A program made the position numbers and the translations under genes. Below, one piece after another: positions 7,092 through 15,538 of a DNA stretch of 64,000 nt. Origin of the DNA: an uncultured Eubacteriales bacterium (GTDB lineage: Bacteria; Bacillota; Clostridia; Christensenellales; UMGS416); contig UQLW01000006.1 of NCBI GenBank assembly GCA_900542005.1, positions 1 through 64,000 on the forward strand, given 5' to 3'. Numbering within the stretch: position 1 is the stretch's first letter; each line of letters starts with the position of its first letter. A model generated the notes under the pieces. It saw only the letters and a list, made by a program, of their open reading frames with translations, did no database searches and was not told the DNA's origin.

Positions 7092-8981
7092 CTAGCCGTC
7101 GCTCAGGGTAGCGATCTGGCTATAAACCTTCCATATCCCCCTGCCAAGGCCGCCTTCCCCGCTATCCACAGGAAATCGGGGCGCCTCCAGCTCCTCCACG
7201 CGCTCCAGGTTGCCGCTGCAATAATCCAGGATTCGGGCCCTGGCCGTATCCAACCGCGCCAGCAGCCCTCCATAGCGCAGATCCAGCCGGTCCCAGCCAA
7301 AGGGGGCATACATCCTCATCCAGCGGGCCCGGTGCGTCCGGCGCAGCCGCTCCACTGCCCCGGTCAATCTCCAAAGCGTTTCCGCGTCCAGCTTCAGCGC
7401 CTCCCGGTCCTGCGCCCGGTAATGATCCGTGATTGCAACGCCTATCCCGCATTTGACGGCCAGCACCTCTGCCAGCTGCAGCGGCACCCGGAGCCAATCC
7501 CCCGCCTCGCCCGCTTCCTGCAGATCAGTCCTAAGCCGCGCTGCCGCCCGCTCATAGTGCGCCTTGAAATCGAAGCTGCGCATATCCTCATCAAAGAGCC
7601 CCTGCAGCACGTCCTGCCACAGCGCATATTTGCAAACGTTGGGCGGCCAGCGGTTGGCCTTATTGATCCAGGGCACCGCGTCCAGCGCCGCAGCATCCAT
7701 AAACCAGCGCCCTTTCAGGCCGGTGCAGGCCTGAAGCCGGCGGTCAAGATACGCCTTGTCCAAGCTGTCACGGGTGCTGTAGGCATGCTCCGCATACAGC
7801 TGCATACCCAATATCCCCAGCATATCGTCGCACTCGGCCCCATCGTCATGCCAAAGGCAGCCGTAGGCCATCCCGATGCCGCGGCGCTTTACCGCGGCCA
7901 GGGCCGGTTCTGCCGTCTGAAAGGTGGCCGGGTACTGCACGCAGAAGGAGGAGACCGACAGCAGCGGCCCGGCATAGATGCATTCGCCCAGCTCGCTGTG
8001 GCGCTGCATCATCCGGTCCAGCAGCGATGGGTCGGATGAATAATAATCCCAATAGATCGGCCTGGCGCCGGCGGGAATGCGGGCAAGCAGCGCCGGCGGG
8101 ATCGCAGCGTCCGGGTCGAGATATTCGCCCTGAGCCGAAGCATACTTAAAGAGCATATCGCTGTAAAAGGCGATCGAAAAGCCCTGCCTGGCCGCCAGCT
8201 GCCCCACCCGCTCCAGATGGGCGGCAAACAGCTCGATCGGCGGGCGGCCGCCATAGCGCGCCCGCGCCGCGCCCTCCCCCAGTCCCCGGGTTTCGTCCAT
8301 ACCCACGATCACCGTATGGCTGGACAGGCATCCCCGCAGCGCGGCCAGCATCCGTTCGATCAGGGCGTCCGCCGCTTTATCGCCCACCAGAAGGCAGCTG
8401 CCGCTATCCCGCAGCGCAGCGTATTCCTCAAAGCGCAGCACCTTTTCCAGATGCCCCAGCACCTGGATAGAGGGGATAAGCTCGATGCCATAGCGGGCGG
8501 CATAGCGATCCATACGGATCAGGTCATCGGGGCGGTAGCCGCCCCGCATATAGCCAAACCGCCGTTCTCCCTCGATGGGATATACATCCTCCATGTACAG
8601 GATCAGCGTATTCAGGCCCATGGGCGCCATGGCGTCCAGCAGGCGGCATACCGTCTCCACCCGGGGGACGCTATTGCGGGAGGCGTCCACCATCACCCCG
8701 ATCCGGGGGATCGTCATCCGTTCCTCCAGGAAAAAATCCCGCTGCCCCGCACGCTCCCGCAGGTGCCCCAGCGCCCGGAAGAAGTGGGCCGGCTGCCCGT
8801 ATCCCACCTGGCAATCGCTCCCCCGGCGCCGTACCCACAGGCGCTCCTGCCCGGGGACCGCCTCAAGCTGCAGCGCCTGCGCCCAGCCGCCCTGCCAAAA
8901 GGTATCTGGCAGCTGGCTGACGCCTGAAGCCAGCGCCTCCGGCAGCTGCCAGCCGGGCGCGCAGGTCTTTCCCCCGGTCAT
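7092..8981 (-). CDS. GH20-type beta-N-acetylhexosaminidase, intracellular
   Basis: 629 residues with no signal peptide. Residues about 90-330 form a GH20-like barrel: GVMVDASRNSVPRVET, GLNTLILYMEDVY, RYGIELIPSIQVLGH and the Asp-Glu catalytic pair in VIVGMDETRGLG. The IGMDE-type motif is that of the GcnA/ExoC-like GH20 branch (substrate-assisted cleavage of terminal GlcNAc). The C-terminal 250 residues are helical and of the kind found in that branch. Its start follows the glnA stop by one base (TAA-A-ATG), so it is co-transcribed with glnA. It likely releases GlcNAc from imported oligosaccharides. Confidence 0.85.
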   Translation of the reverse strand: MTGGKTCAPGWQLPEALASGVSQLPDTFWQGGWAQALQLEAVPGQERLWVRRRGSDCQVGYGQPAHFFRALGHLRERAGQRDFFLEERMTIPRIGVMVDASRNSVPRVETVCRLLDAMAPMGLNTLILYMEDVYPIEGERRFGYMRGGYRPDDLIRMDRYAARYGIELIPSIQVLGHLEKVLRFEEYAALRDSGSCLLVGDKAADALIERMLAALRGCLSSHTVIVGMDETRGLGEGAARARYGGRPPIELFAAHLERVGQLAARQGFSIAFYSDMLFKYASAQGEYLDPDAAIPPALLARIPAGARPIYWDYYSSDPSLLDRMMQRHSELGECIYAGPLLSVSSFCVQYPATFQTAEPALAAVKRRGIGMAYGCLWHDDGAECDDMLGILGMQLYAEHAYSTRDSLDKAYLDRRLQACTGLKGRWFMDAAALDAVPWINKANRWPPNVCKYALWQDVLQGLFDEDMRSFDFKAHYERAAARLRTDLQEAGEAGDWLRVPLQLAEVLAVKCGIGVAITDHYRAQDREALKLDAETLWRLTGAVERLRRTHRARWMRMYAPFGWDRLDLRYGGLLARLDTARARILDYCSGNLERVEELEAPRFPVDSGEGGLGRGIWKVYSQIATLSDG

Positions 8982-8982
8982 T

Positions 8983-10308
8983 TTAGTAGCGCACCAGGTA
9001 TTCGGCCAGCTCCCAGTCGTATACGCGGATCCGGTACTGATCCCACTGGGCCAGCTGCGCCTGCGGCAGGCAGCGGCTGGTATGGGGGCCCAGCACCCGC
9101 ATGATCACCTCGTCCTGCCGCAGGGCCTCCACGGCCTGGGCAATGTCCTCCGGCAGCTTGGTCACGCCGGCCCTTCCAAGCTCGGCCTCGCTCATCTCAT
9201 AGAGGTTGCACTCCATGGGCGCCGGCGGCAGCAGCTTGTTGCGGATGCCGTCCAGCCCGGCGCCCAGCACGCAAGCCATGGCAAGGTAGGGGTTGCAGGA
9301 GGGATCGGGATTGCGCAGCTCCACGCGGGTAGCCTGGCCGCGGGCGGCGGGGATCCGGATCAGGGGGCTGCGGTTCCGCGTGGCCCAGGCCACATACACC
9401 GGCGCCTCAAAGCCCGATACCAGGCGCTTATAGGAATTGATGAGGGGGTTGGTAATGGCAGCCATGCCCTTGGCATGGGCCATCAGCCCCCCGATATAGT
9501 AATAAGCCTCCTGCGACAGGCCCAACGGGTCGTCCCCGTCATAGAAGGCGTTCCGTCCGCCCTTGGACAGGGACTGGTTAATATGCATACCCGAGCCGGC
9601 AATGCCGTAGATGGGTTTAGGCATAAAGGTGGCGTGCAGGCCGTGGCGCTGGGCGATGGTCTTGACCACCAGCTTAAAGGTCATCACCTTGTCGGCGGTG
9701 GTCAGCGCGGTGTCGTACCGGAAATCGATCTCATGCTGGCCCGCAGCATTTTCATGGTGGGAGGCTTCAATTTCAAAGCCCATCTCCTCCAGGGCCAGGC
9801 AGATATCCTGGCGGGCGTCCTCGCCCCGGTCGACCGGCGCCAGGGAAAAATACTCCGCCTTATCGTGGGTGTGGGTGGTGGGTTCGCCGCCGGGGCCCGT
9901 CTGGAACAGGAAGAATTCGCATTCCGGCCCGGCGTTAAAGCTATAGCCCATCTGGGCCGCCTCGGCCAGCGTCTTTTTAAGGATATACCGCGGATCGCCC
10001 TCAAAGGGCTTTCCATCGGTGGTGTATACGTCGCAAATCAGGCGGGCAACGCGATTGCCCTGGTCGGTCCAGGGAAAAATAACAAAGGTATCCGGGTCGG
10101 GGATGAGCTTCATGTCGCTTTCCTCAATGCGGGCAAAGCCCTCGATCGAAGAACCGTCGAAATTGCACCCCTCCTCCAGTACCTTATCCAGTTGGCTGCG
10201 GGTAATGGCTACATTTTTCAGCGTTCCGAACATGTCGGTGAACTGCAGCCGGATGAACCGTACATCCTCTTCCCGGGCAATGCGCATTACGTCCTGTGCT
10301 GTCATCAT
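8983..10308 (-). CDS. glnA: Glutamine synthetase, type I
   Basis: 441 residues, the size of the short Bacillus/Clostridium GSI form. It condenses glutamate and ammonia using ATP. Seen: FTDMFGTLKN, FDGSSIEGFARIEESDM (metal loop), NAGPECEFFLF, HHENAAGQHEIDFRY, KPIYGIAGSGMHINQS, the NPLINSYKRLVSGFEAPVY block and RNRSPLIRIP. The start at 10308 has TGGGGGA upstream; a second Met follows at once. The adenylylation-loop insert of longer forms is absent. First gene of the leftward operon, behind an extended -10 promoter. Confidence 0.96.
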   Translation of the reverse strand: MMTAQDVMRIAREEDVRFIRLQFTDMFGTLKNVAITRSQLDKVLEEGCNFDGSSIEGFARIEESDMKLIPDPDTFVIFPWTDQGNRVARLICDVYTTDGKPFEGDPRYILKKTLAEAAQMGYSFNAGPECEFFLFQTGPGGEPTTHTHDKAEYFSLAPVDRGEDARQDICLALEEMGFEIEASHHENAAGQHEIDFRYDTALTTADKVMTFKLVVKTIAQRHGLHATFMPKPIYGIAGSGMHINQSLSKGGRNAFYDGDDPLGLSQEAYYYIGGLMAHAKGMAAITNPLINSYKRLVSGFEAPVYVAWATRNRSPLIRIPAARGQATRVELRNPDPSCNPYLAMACVLGAGLDGIRNKLLPPAPMECNLYEMSEAELGRAGVTKLPEDIAQAVEALRQDEVIMRVLGPHTSRCLPQAQLAQWDQYRIRVYDWELAEYLVRY

Positions 10309-10367
10309 TATTCCCCCATCGATACGCTATAGAAGGCTGAACGCCCTGCTTTATCCTTAGCTTATTG

Positions 10368-10376
10368 ATTATATCA
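10368..10376 (-). promoter_or_regulatory. Extended -10 promoter for glnA operon
   Basis: Leftward TGATATAAT (TGn-TATAAT), about 60 bases upstream of the glnA ATG. The -35 region is poor, in keeping with an extended -10 promoter or need for an activator. Confidence 0.6.
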
Positions 10377-10433
10377 TACTCACGCCAGATTTCCATAGGT
10401 AAATCGGCGCCGAGGCGGATGGATGCAAATTCG

Positions 10434-10462
10434 CTTGCCTGTCCGCGGGCCGATAGGGTACA
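10434..10462 (+). promoter_or_regulatory. Promoter for the 75-residue membrane protein
   Basis: TTGCCT and TACAAT separated by 18 bases; the gene at 10485 follows. Confidence 0.5.
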
Positions 10463-10484
10463 ATAACCAAATGGAGGTGATCGG

Positions 10485-10712
10485 ATGGAAAACGAAGTCA
10501 TCGACCGCGGGCAAAGCATCATTGAAAAGCTCAAGGCCCTGGACCTGGCCAGCTTTACCTTTATGGACGTTATCTATGTCGCCGGCGTTATCGCGCTGTT
10601 CATCCTGGCTGTCAAGGTTGTCAGCAAATTCCTCAAGCTGGCCCTGGTGGTGCTGGCGCTGGCGCTGCTGGCCTATTGGCTTTACACGCTGGGCCTGTTC
10701 CCGCTTTCGTGA
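10485..10712 (+). CDS. Small membrane protein of unknown function
   Basis: 75 residues with a good site (TGGAGGTGAT) before the ATG. The first 27 residues are charged and amphipathic. Residues about 28-72 contain two closely spaced hydrophobic segments (IYVAGVIALFILAV and LALVVLALALLAYWLY), so a small integral membrane protein. It lies alone between glnA and rpmH, divergent from glnA. I recognise no family. Confidence 0.7.
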   Translation: MENEVIDRGQSIIEKLKALDLASFTFMDVIYVAGVIALFILAVKVVSKFLKLALVVLALALLAYWLYTLGLFPLS

Positions 10713-10737
10713 CCTTCGCCGGGGTGCTGCTTTTTCC

Positions 10738-10766
10738 TTGACATTCCTGGGGCTTTTCCCTATAAT
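10738..10766 (+). promoter_or_regulatory. Consensus sigma-A promoter of the rpmH operon
   Basis: Exact TTGACA at 10738-10743, 17-base spacer, exact TATAAT at 10761-10766; about 85 bases of leader precede rpmH. Confidence 0.92.
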
Positions 10767-10849
10767 AATTCGGTAGAGTTTTATCGTGGGATGATGCATC
10801 CCGTACATACGATAAGATAAATAAGATTGTGACAAAGGGGTAATCAAGA

Positions 10850-10987
10850 ATGAAGAATACGACGTACCATCCCAAAAAGGCTCAGCGCTCCCGGGTGCAT
10901 GGCTTCCGCGCCCGCATGTCCACCAAGAACGGCCGCAAGATCCTGGCCCGCCGCCGCGCCCGCGGCCGTAAGGTCCTTTCCGCCTAG
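10850..10987 (+). CDS. rpmH: Ribosomal protein bL34
   Basis: 45 residues, very basic, with the typical bL34 pattern: the start MKNTTYHPKK replaces the usual MKRTYQP, then HGFRARM, KNGRKILARRRARGRKVL and a final SA. The ATG at 10850 has AAAGGGG upstream. First gene of the operon; unlike most Firmicutes, dnaA is not upstream. Confidence 0.97.
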   Translation: MKNTTYHPKKAQRSRVHGFRARMSTKNGRKILARRRARGRKVLSA

Positions 10988-11024
10988 TCCGGCGGGGCGC
11001 GCCCGCCCATAAGGAAATATTGAC

Positions 11025-11384
11025 ATGCTTGAACGCAAGTACAGGTTGCAGAAGAACCGTCAGTTCCGGTACGTTTACGCCCGGGGACGCTCTCAGGCGA
11101 CCAGGCTTCTTTCCTTGGTTCAGGTCCGGTCGGGCCCGCCCGCACAGCTGCGGGTGGGCTTTTCCGTCAGCAAAAAAGTCGGCAACGCCGTGACCCGCAA
11201 TCGGGTAAAGCGGCGCATGCGCGAGGCTATGCGCGCGGAGCTGCCGCTGGTGCGGGGCGGGTATCAAATGATCTTCGTCGCCCGCCCCGCAGCCGCTGAG
11301 GCTGATTACCGCGCCCTGGCGCGGGATACGCAGGCCCTGCTGCGCAGGGCCAAGCTGTACCGGACGCCGGAGAGCCCGCGATGA
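11025..11384 (+). CDS. rnpA: Ribonuclease P protein component
   Basis: 119 residues. RnpA binds the RNase P RNA and helps cleave 5' leaders from tRNA precursors. Family landmarks are present: RLQKNRQFRYVYARG at the N terminus, GFSVSKKVGNAVTRNRVKRRMREA (the RNR motif, residues about 44-67) and the IFVARPAA strand. Standard position directly after rpmH. Its stop overlaps the yidD start (ATGA). Confidence 0.97.
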   Translation: MLERKYRLQKNRQFRYVYARGRSQATRLLSLVQVRSGPPAQLRVGFSVSKKVGNAVTRNRVKRRMREAMRAELPLVRGGYQMIFVARPAAAEADYRALARDTQALLRRAKLYRTPESPR

Positions 11385-11659
11385 TCGCCCAGGCCGCCAA
11401 AGCGCTGATCCGGTTTTACCAGCGGCGTATCTCGCCGCTCTTCCCCCCCTCCTGCCGCTATATCCCCACCTGCTCGGCCTATACCTACGAGGCCATCGAG
11501 CGCTATGGGGCGGCCCGGGGGATCTGGATGGGGCTGTGCCGCATCGCGCGGTGCCATCCCTTCCACAAGGGCGGGTATGATCCCGTCCCCGATCGTCCCC
11601 GTCCCCACTTGGACAAACATCATAAGACATCCCATCGTGGAAAGGAGTCAAACGATTGA
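11381..11659 (+). CDS. yidD: Membrane protein insertion efficiency factor YidD
   Basis: 92 residues with the conserved core RFYQRRISPLFPPSCRYIPTCSAYTYEAI and the RCHPFHKGGYDPVP motif. YidD helps insertion of membrane proteins at the inner membrane with YidC. It overlaps rnpA by 4 nt and shares 4 nt with the TTG start of yidC. The C-terminal tail is basic and short, as usual. Confidence 0.95.
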   Translation: MIAQAAKALIRFYQRRISPLFPPSCRYIPTCSAYTYEAIERYGAARGIWMGLCRIARCHPFHKGGYDPVPDRPRPHLDKHHKTSHRGKESND

Positions 11660-12567
11660 GCGCGATCACCCAAGCCCTGCAGTCGGTGCTGCAGTGGATC
11701 TATGGCTTCATTGGGGACTATGGCTGGTCCGTTGTGCTTTTCACTCTGGCCTTCCGCTTCTGCCTGATGCCCTTCGACATCATCAGCCGCCGGTCCATGA
11801 AAAAGCAGGCGCTGGACATGGCCCGTATCCAGCCCAAGCTGGACGCCATCAAGGCCAAATATGCCAACGACCAGGATAAGCTGAACCGCAAGACCATGGA
11901 GCTGTACAAGAAGGAAAACGTCTCCATGTTCGGCGGCTGCGCCGGCGGCTGCCTGCCCCTGCTGATTCAGTGGCCCATCTTCATCGCCTTCTACAGCGCC
12001 ATCCGGGGCGTGTCGGAGATCCAGATTTACCAGATCTACCAGACCATCGAGGCCACGGGGGCCGCCGAGGTGCCCAAATGGCTGTGGGTGCAGAACCTGT
12101 GGCAGCCGGACACCTTCAACGCCACCGTCCTTCCCGCCTTCAGCGCCGTATCCCATTATCCCGCCTTCGCCAACGTGACCGAGGAAGCCTACAATACCGT
12201 GATGGCTCCGCTGCTTACCCAGTATGAGGGGATCGTCAACGGCCTGTATATCCTGCCCATCCTGGCAGCCGGCGCTTCGCTGCTGCAGGGCTGGCTTTCG
12301 ACCTACCTGTCCAAAACGCCTGAACAGCGCGAAAAGGCCAAGCAGGACAAGGCCAAGGGGATCAAGGATCCCAATGAAAGCACAAGCAAGATTATGCAGT
12401 ATATTTTTCCCATCATGAGCTTCTTTTTCTGTATGACCTCGTCGGCGGCCTTCGCGCTGTACTGGCTGTCCTCCAATGTCGCCAGCATCTGCTCCACGCT
12501 GCTCATCGACCGGGTTATCCTGCGCAATCTGGGAAAGGATAAAAAACCCAAGGAGGAGGTATTCTGA
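11656..12567 (+). CDS. yidC: YidC/Oxa1-family membrane protein insertase
   Basis: 303 residues starting at TTG 11656, which has AAAGGAG 9 nt upstream and overlaps the yidD stop. It inserts proteins into the cytoplasmic membrane. The first membrane segment (GWSVVLFTLAFRFCLMP) carries the conserved hydrophilic-groove arginine. A charged cytoplasmic hairpin follows (KKQALDMARIQPKLDAIKAKY), then CLPLLIQWPIFIAFYSAIRG and the C-terminal pair of segments ending in LYWLSSNV. No lipobox is seen, so this is not a lipoprotein form. An enlarged exported loop of about 60 residues lies between the second and third segments. Couples directly to khpB (shared base at 12567). Confidence 0.96.
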   Translation: MSAITQALQSVLQWIYGFIGDYGWSVVLFTLAFRFCLMPFDIISRRSMKKQALDMARIQPKLDAIKAKYANDQDKLNRKTMELYKKENVSMFGGCAGGCLPLLIQWPIFIAFYSAIRGVSEIQIYQIYQTIEATGAAEVPKWLWVQNLWQPDTFNATVLPAFSAVSHYPAFANVTEEAYNTVMAPLLTQYEGIVNGLYILPILAAGASLLQGWLSTYLSKTPEQREKAKQDKAKGIKDPNESTSKIMQYIFPIMSFFFCMTSSAAFALYWLSSNVASICSTLLIDRVILRNLGKDKKPKEEVF

Positions 12568-13331
12568 TGCGTACCATCGAAGCCATTGGAAAAAATGCGG
12601 AAGAAGCGATCCGCAAGGGGTTGGAACAGCTGGGCATAACCCGTGAGGAGGCCCAGATTAAAGTGCTGGACGAAGGCAGCCGGGGCGTATTCGGCATCTT
12701 CGCCAAGATGGCCCGGGTGGAAATATCCGCGCCTGATCTGCCGGAACCCGAGGCGGCGGCGCCCCTTAGCCCCGCGCCCACCGAAGAGCCGGACGCGCCT
12801 GAAGCCGCTTGCGCGCAGCCTGCGCCTTCGGAGCCGGCCCCTGAGCCCGTTGACCCCGCCACGCTGTCGGAGCCTTCCCGCCGCGCCTTTGCTTTCCTGT
12901 CCGATACAGCCCGCCTGATGGGCCTGGAGGAGCCGGGCATCGCCTTTGCCGAAGACGAGCATGGCCTGAAGGTCCGCGTGGAGGGCGGCCATGTGGGCGC
13001 GCTCATCGGCCACCGCGGCGAGACGCTGGACGCGCTGCAGCTGCTGACCGGCCTTGTGGTCAACCACCATCAGGGCGAAAACGACGCAGGCTACTGCCGG
13101 GTTACGCTGGATATCGGCAGCTATCGCGCCAAGCGGGAGGAAACCCTCCGCGCGCTGGCCCTCCGCCTGGCGGCCAAGGCCAGGCGCAATGGCCGCAGCG
13201 TCACGCTGGAGCCCATGAACAGCTATGAGCGGCGGATCATCCACTCCGCCCTACACGATTACGAGGGCGTAACCACTTACTCCGAGGGGGACGATCCCTA
13301 CCGGTATGTGGTCATTGCGCCCAATAAATAA
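12567..13331 (+). CDS. khpB: RNA-binding protein KhpB (Jag/EloR)
   Basis: 254 residues with the usual three parts: an N-terminal Jag_N domain (IEAIGKNAEEAIRKGLEQLG, VFGIFAKMARVE), a Pro/Glu/Ala-rich linker (about residues 55-105), and KH plus R3H domains. The KH loop is ALIGHRGETLDALQ; the R3H motif is in ERRIIHSALHDY. KhpB works with KhpA in RNA binding and cell-elongation control in Firmicutes. Last gene of the rpmH operon; mnmE and mnmG, which usually follow, are absent and a terminator closes the operon. Confidence 0.95.
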   Translation: MRTIEAIGKNAEEAIRKGLEQLGITREEAQIKVLDEGSRGVFGIFAKMARVEISAPDLPEPEAAAPLSPAPTEEPDAPEAACAQPAPSEPAPEPVDPATLSEPSRRAFAFLSDTARLMGLEEPGIAFAEDEHGLKVRVEGGHVGALIGHRGETLDALQLLTGLVVNHHQGENDAGYCRVTLDIGSYRAKREETLRALALRLAAKARRNGRSVTLEPMNSYERRIIHSALHDYEGVTTYSEGDDPYRYVVIAPNK

Positions 13332-13346
13332 ACCGGCAAGCCAAAC

Positions 13347-13378
13347 GCGGAGCCCAGGGGGCTCCGCGTTTTCTTCTT
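13347..13378 (+). terminator. Terminator of the rpmH operon
   Basis: ACGCGGAGCCC / GGGCTCCGCGT stem with an AGGG-type loop, followed by TTTTCTTCTTTT. In the other direction it may also serve the corA gene that ends at 13386. Confidence 0.85.
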
Positions 13379-13385
13379 TTGCCCG

Positions 13386-14300
13386 CTAAATCAGGCCCTT
13401 ACGCTTAAAATACCAGATGCTGCCCCCCAGGCACACCAGGCTCAGGGCAATCACATAGCCATAGCCCCAGCGCCAGGAGAATTCCGGCATGGGGAAGTTC
13501 ATACCATACCATCCCACAATCAGCGAAAGCGGCAGGAAGATCGCGGCCAGCACGGTCAACGCCATCATGGAGCGGTTCATCCGAAGGTCCAGATGGTTCT
13601 GATAGGCCTCCCGCACCTGGGCCACATAGTTTTCAAGATTGGCAATCTCTGCGTTCGTGCGCCCATTGCGCCGGTAGAGCGTGGCCATGGCCCGGGCCGC
13701 TTCGTCGGGCAGCAGCCCGCTTTCGTTCTCATAGAGCAGGTCGCAGATCTCCTCCAGCGGCTGTCCATGGCGCTTGAGCCCCAGCAGCCTTCGCCGCAGC
13801 ACGATAAAGTTCTGGCCGTTGATGGACCGGTCGTGGCGCAGCACCCGGGCCTCCAGCGCCGTGATCTTTTCCTCCGTGCGCTCCAGCAGGCTTTGGTTGT
13901 GATAGGTTGCCAGGCTCAGCAGCAGGTATAGCCCCCGCAGCGCCCCGCTCAGCGGCATGGGCTGCCCCTCTCCGCTGGCCAGAAGCTGCTCCAGCCGCTC
14001 CAGCAGCTTTGTCCCCTCCGGGCAGCTCAGCACCAGCTGCCCAGGCGACCAAAATGCCACCAGGGGCCCCGGCTCTTCCATCACGTTCAGGGAAAGGAAG
14101 AGGGCGTCCCCATATCCGTCCACGCGGGTGCTGGGTTTGTCACTCTGGACGAATCTCCGCCAGGGGCCCTTGAGGCCCAGCCTCGCTTCGTATGCCTCCA
14201 GCTCACCGGCGCTGGCGATCACCACCCTTTCGTCGTCACCCTCCAGCGAGGATGCTTCCGCCTCCAGCACCTTTTCCCCTTGGAATCGGTAGATCCGCAT
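13386..14300 (-). CDS. CorA-family divalent cation transporter
   Basis: 304 residues starting at the ATG at 14300, which has TAGGAGG 8 nt upstream; the open frame extends further but without a site. CorA proteins are pentameric Mg2+/Co2+ channels. The cytosolic part is long and alpha-helical (the EKITALEARVLRHDRS stretch). The C terminus has two membrane segments, the first ending in the diagnostic YGMN motif (ILAAIFLPLSLIVGWYGMN-type), then a short acidic loop (FPMPEF), then the last helix and a basic KRKGLI end. Alone on its strand. Confidence 0.93.
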   Translation of the reverse strand: MRIYRFQGEKVLEAEASSLEGDDERVVIASAGELEAYEARLGLKGPWRRFVQSDKPSTRVDGYGDALFLSLNVMEEPGPLVAFWSPGQLVLSCPEGTKLLERLEQLLASGEGQPMPLSGALRGLYLLLSLATYHNQSLLERTEEKITALEARVLRHDRSINGQNFIVLRRRLLGLKRHGQPLEEICDLLYENESGLLPDEAARAMATLYRRNGRTNAEIANLENYVAQVREAYQNHLDLRMNRSMMALTVLAAIFLPLSLIVGWYGMNFPMPEFSWRWGYGYVIALSLVCLGGSIWYFKRKGLI

Positions 14301-14441
14301 TTGTCTGCCTCCTATTGCGCCTTTGCGGCTAGGCTTCCCCATCCGCCGCCCTTCTATTCCCACCGGGAAATTCCGCATTCCGCCTTTCCTTTTCCCCTGA
14401 AGCTGTGATATGCTAGGGGTATTATCATAAAGGAGATCATC

Positions 14442-15473
14442 ATGCCCATCCCCCACAGTATCCTGTACGCCCTGGCGCTGGCCGCTGCCGGGGCGGCTCT
14501 TATCCTGGCAGGCTTCTATCTGGGATGCCACCGGCGCCGTTGGCGCCGCCTGCTTAGCCGCTTCCAGCCCCCCGCTCTGGATATGGACCAGCTCTTCGCC
14601 CTCTATGACGCGCACCTATACGATCGCGCGCTGTCCCTCTGCGATCAGGCGCTGGCCGCGCGTCCCGATGACCCGGAGGCCCTTTTCCACCGCGGCCTGT
14701 CCCTGGTGCAGCTGGAGCGCTATGACGAAGCGCTGGCTGCCTTTGCCGCCCTCTCCCTGCGCCATCCTGACGATGTGCGCGCGCTGCATCAGCTGGCCTT
14801 CTGCCTGTTCCGCTCCAACCTCTCCCATGGCGCGCTGGCTTACATGGATTATGTGGCCAGCCAGGCGCCGGAGGATGTGGGCTTCGCCCTTTCCCGGGCC
14901 GACGTGTTATCGGACCTTGGCCGTCAGCAGGAGGCGCTATCGCTTTTTTCCTCCGTAAGTGTGCCCGATGAGAAGGACGCGCAGATTGCCGCCGCCTGGG
15001 GGATGGCTACCTGCCATGCCCGCCAGGAGCAGTACGGCGAGGCGGCCGCCCAATACCGCAGCGCCCTGGCGCTGGGCTGCGACGATCCGGAATGCCGGCT
15101 GCTGCTGTCCCAGGTCCTCAAGCAGGATGGAAAGGATGAGGAAGCCCTGGAGGCCGTGCTGAAGCAGATCCTGCTGACGCCTGACTTCGGCCCCTGCTAT
15201 ACTCAGGCTGCCCGGCTCCTGCTGGATGCCGGCGACCCGGCCCGTGCCCTATCCTATCTGGAGCAGGCCGCCGCCCGCATGGACGAGCCGCTGGATTATG
15301 AGCGGGCCCGCTGCCTGGCCGCCCTGGGGCGAAAGGACGAATCCCTGGCCGCTCTGGAGCGGCTGATTGGCCATCAGAGCGACGGGCTGCGGGAATACCT
15401 GCGCCAGCAGGGCGAAAAGGATTTCCCTTCGCTGTGGGGGGATCCACAATTTGACCGGTTGATTCATGTATGA
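14442..15473 (+). CDS. Membrane-anchored TPR protein
   Basis: 343 residues. One N-terminal membrane segment (residues about 6-28) is followed by Arg-rich residues, so the bulk is probably cytosolic. From residue 45 on there are seven or so tetratricopeptide-like repeats (for example ARPDDPEALFHRGLSLVQLERYDEALAAFA), a scaffold for protein contacts. The ATG at 14442 has AAAGGAG upstream. It is divergent from corA. The layout resembles LapB/YciM-like TPR proteins, but the C-terminal rubredoxin-type metal site of LapB is missing, so no function is assigned. Confidence 0.85.
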   Translation: MPIPHSILYALALAAAGAALILAGFYLGCHRRRWRRLLSRFQPPALDMDQLFALYDAHLYDRALSLCDQALAARPDDPEALFHRGLSLVQLERYDEALAAFAALSLRHPDDVRALHQLAFCLFRSNLSHGALAYMDYVASQAPEDVGFALSRADVLSDLGRQQEALSLFSSVSVPDEKDAQIAAAWGMATCHARQEQYGEAAAQYRSALALGCDDPECRLLLSQVLKQDGKDEEALEAVLKQILLTPDFGPCYTQAARLLLDAGDPARALSYLEQAAARMDEPLDYERARCLAALGRKDESLAALERLIGHQSDGLREYLRQQGEKDFPSLWGDPQFDRLIHV

Positions 15474-15538
15474 TATCCATTGTGGGAATCATAACCATGT
15501 GGTAGAATATACTGAAGCGATTCTAAGGAAGGAGCCGA

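Noticed and set aside
8575..10332. Plus-strand frame across the GH20 and glnA genes
   Set aside because: Both genes on the minus strand are well supported; the frame spans two real genes and their junction.
14300..14615. Longer start for the CorA gene
   Set aside because: The first 105 codons of the longer frame have no family similarity, while the Met at 14300 has an AGGAGG site at the right distance.
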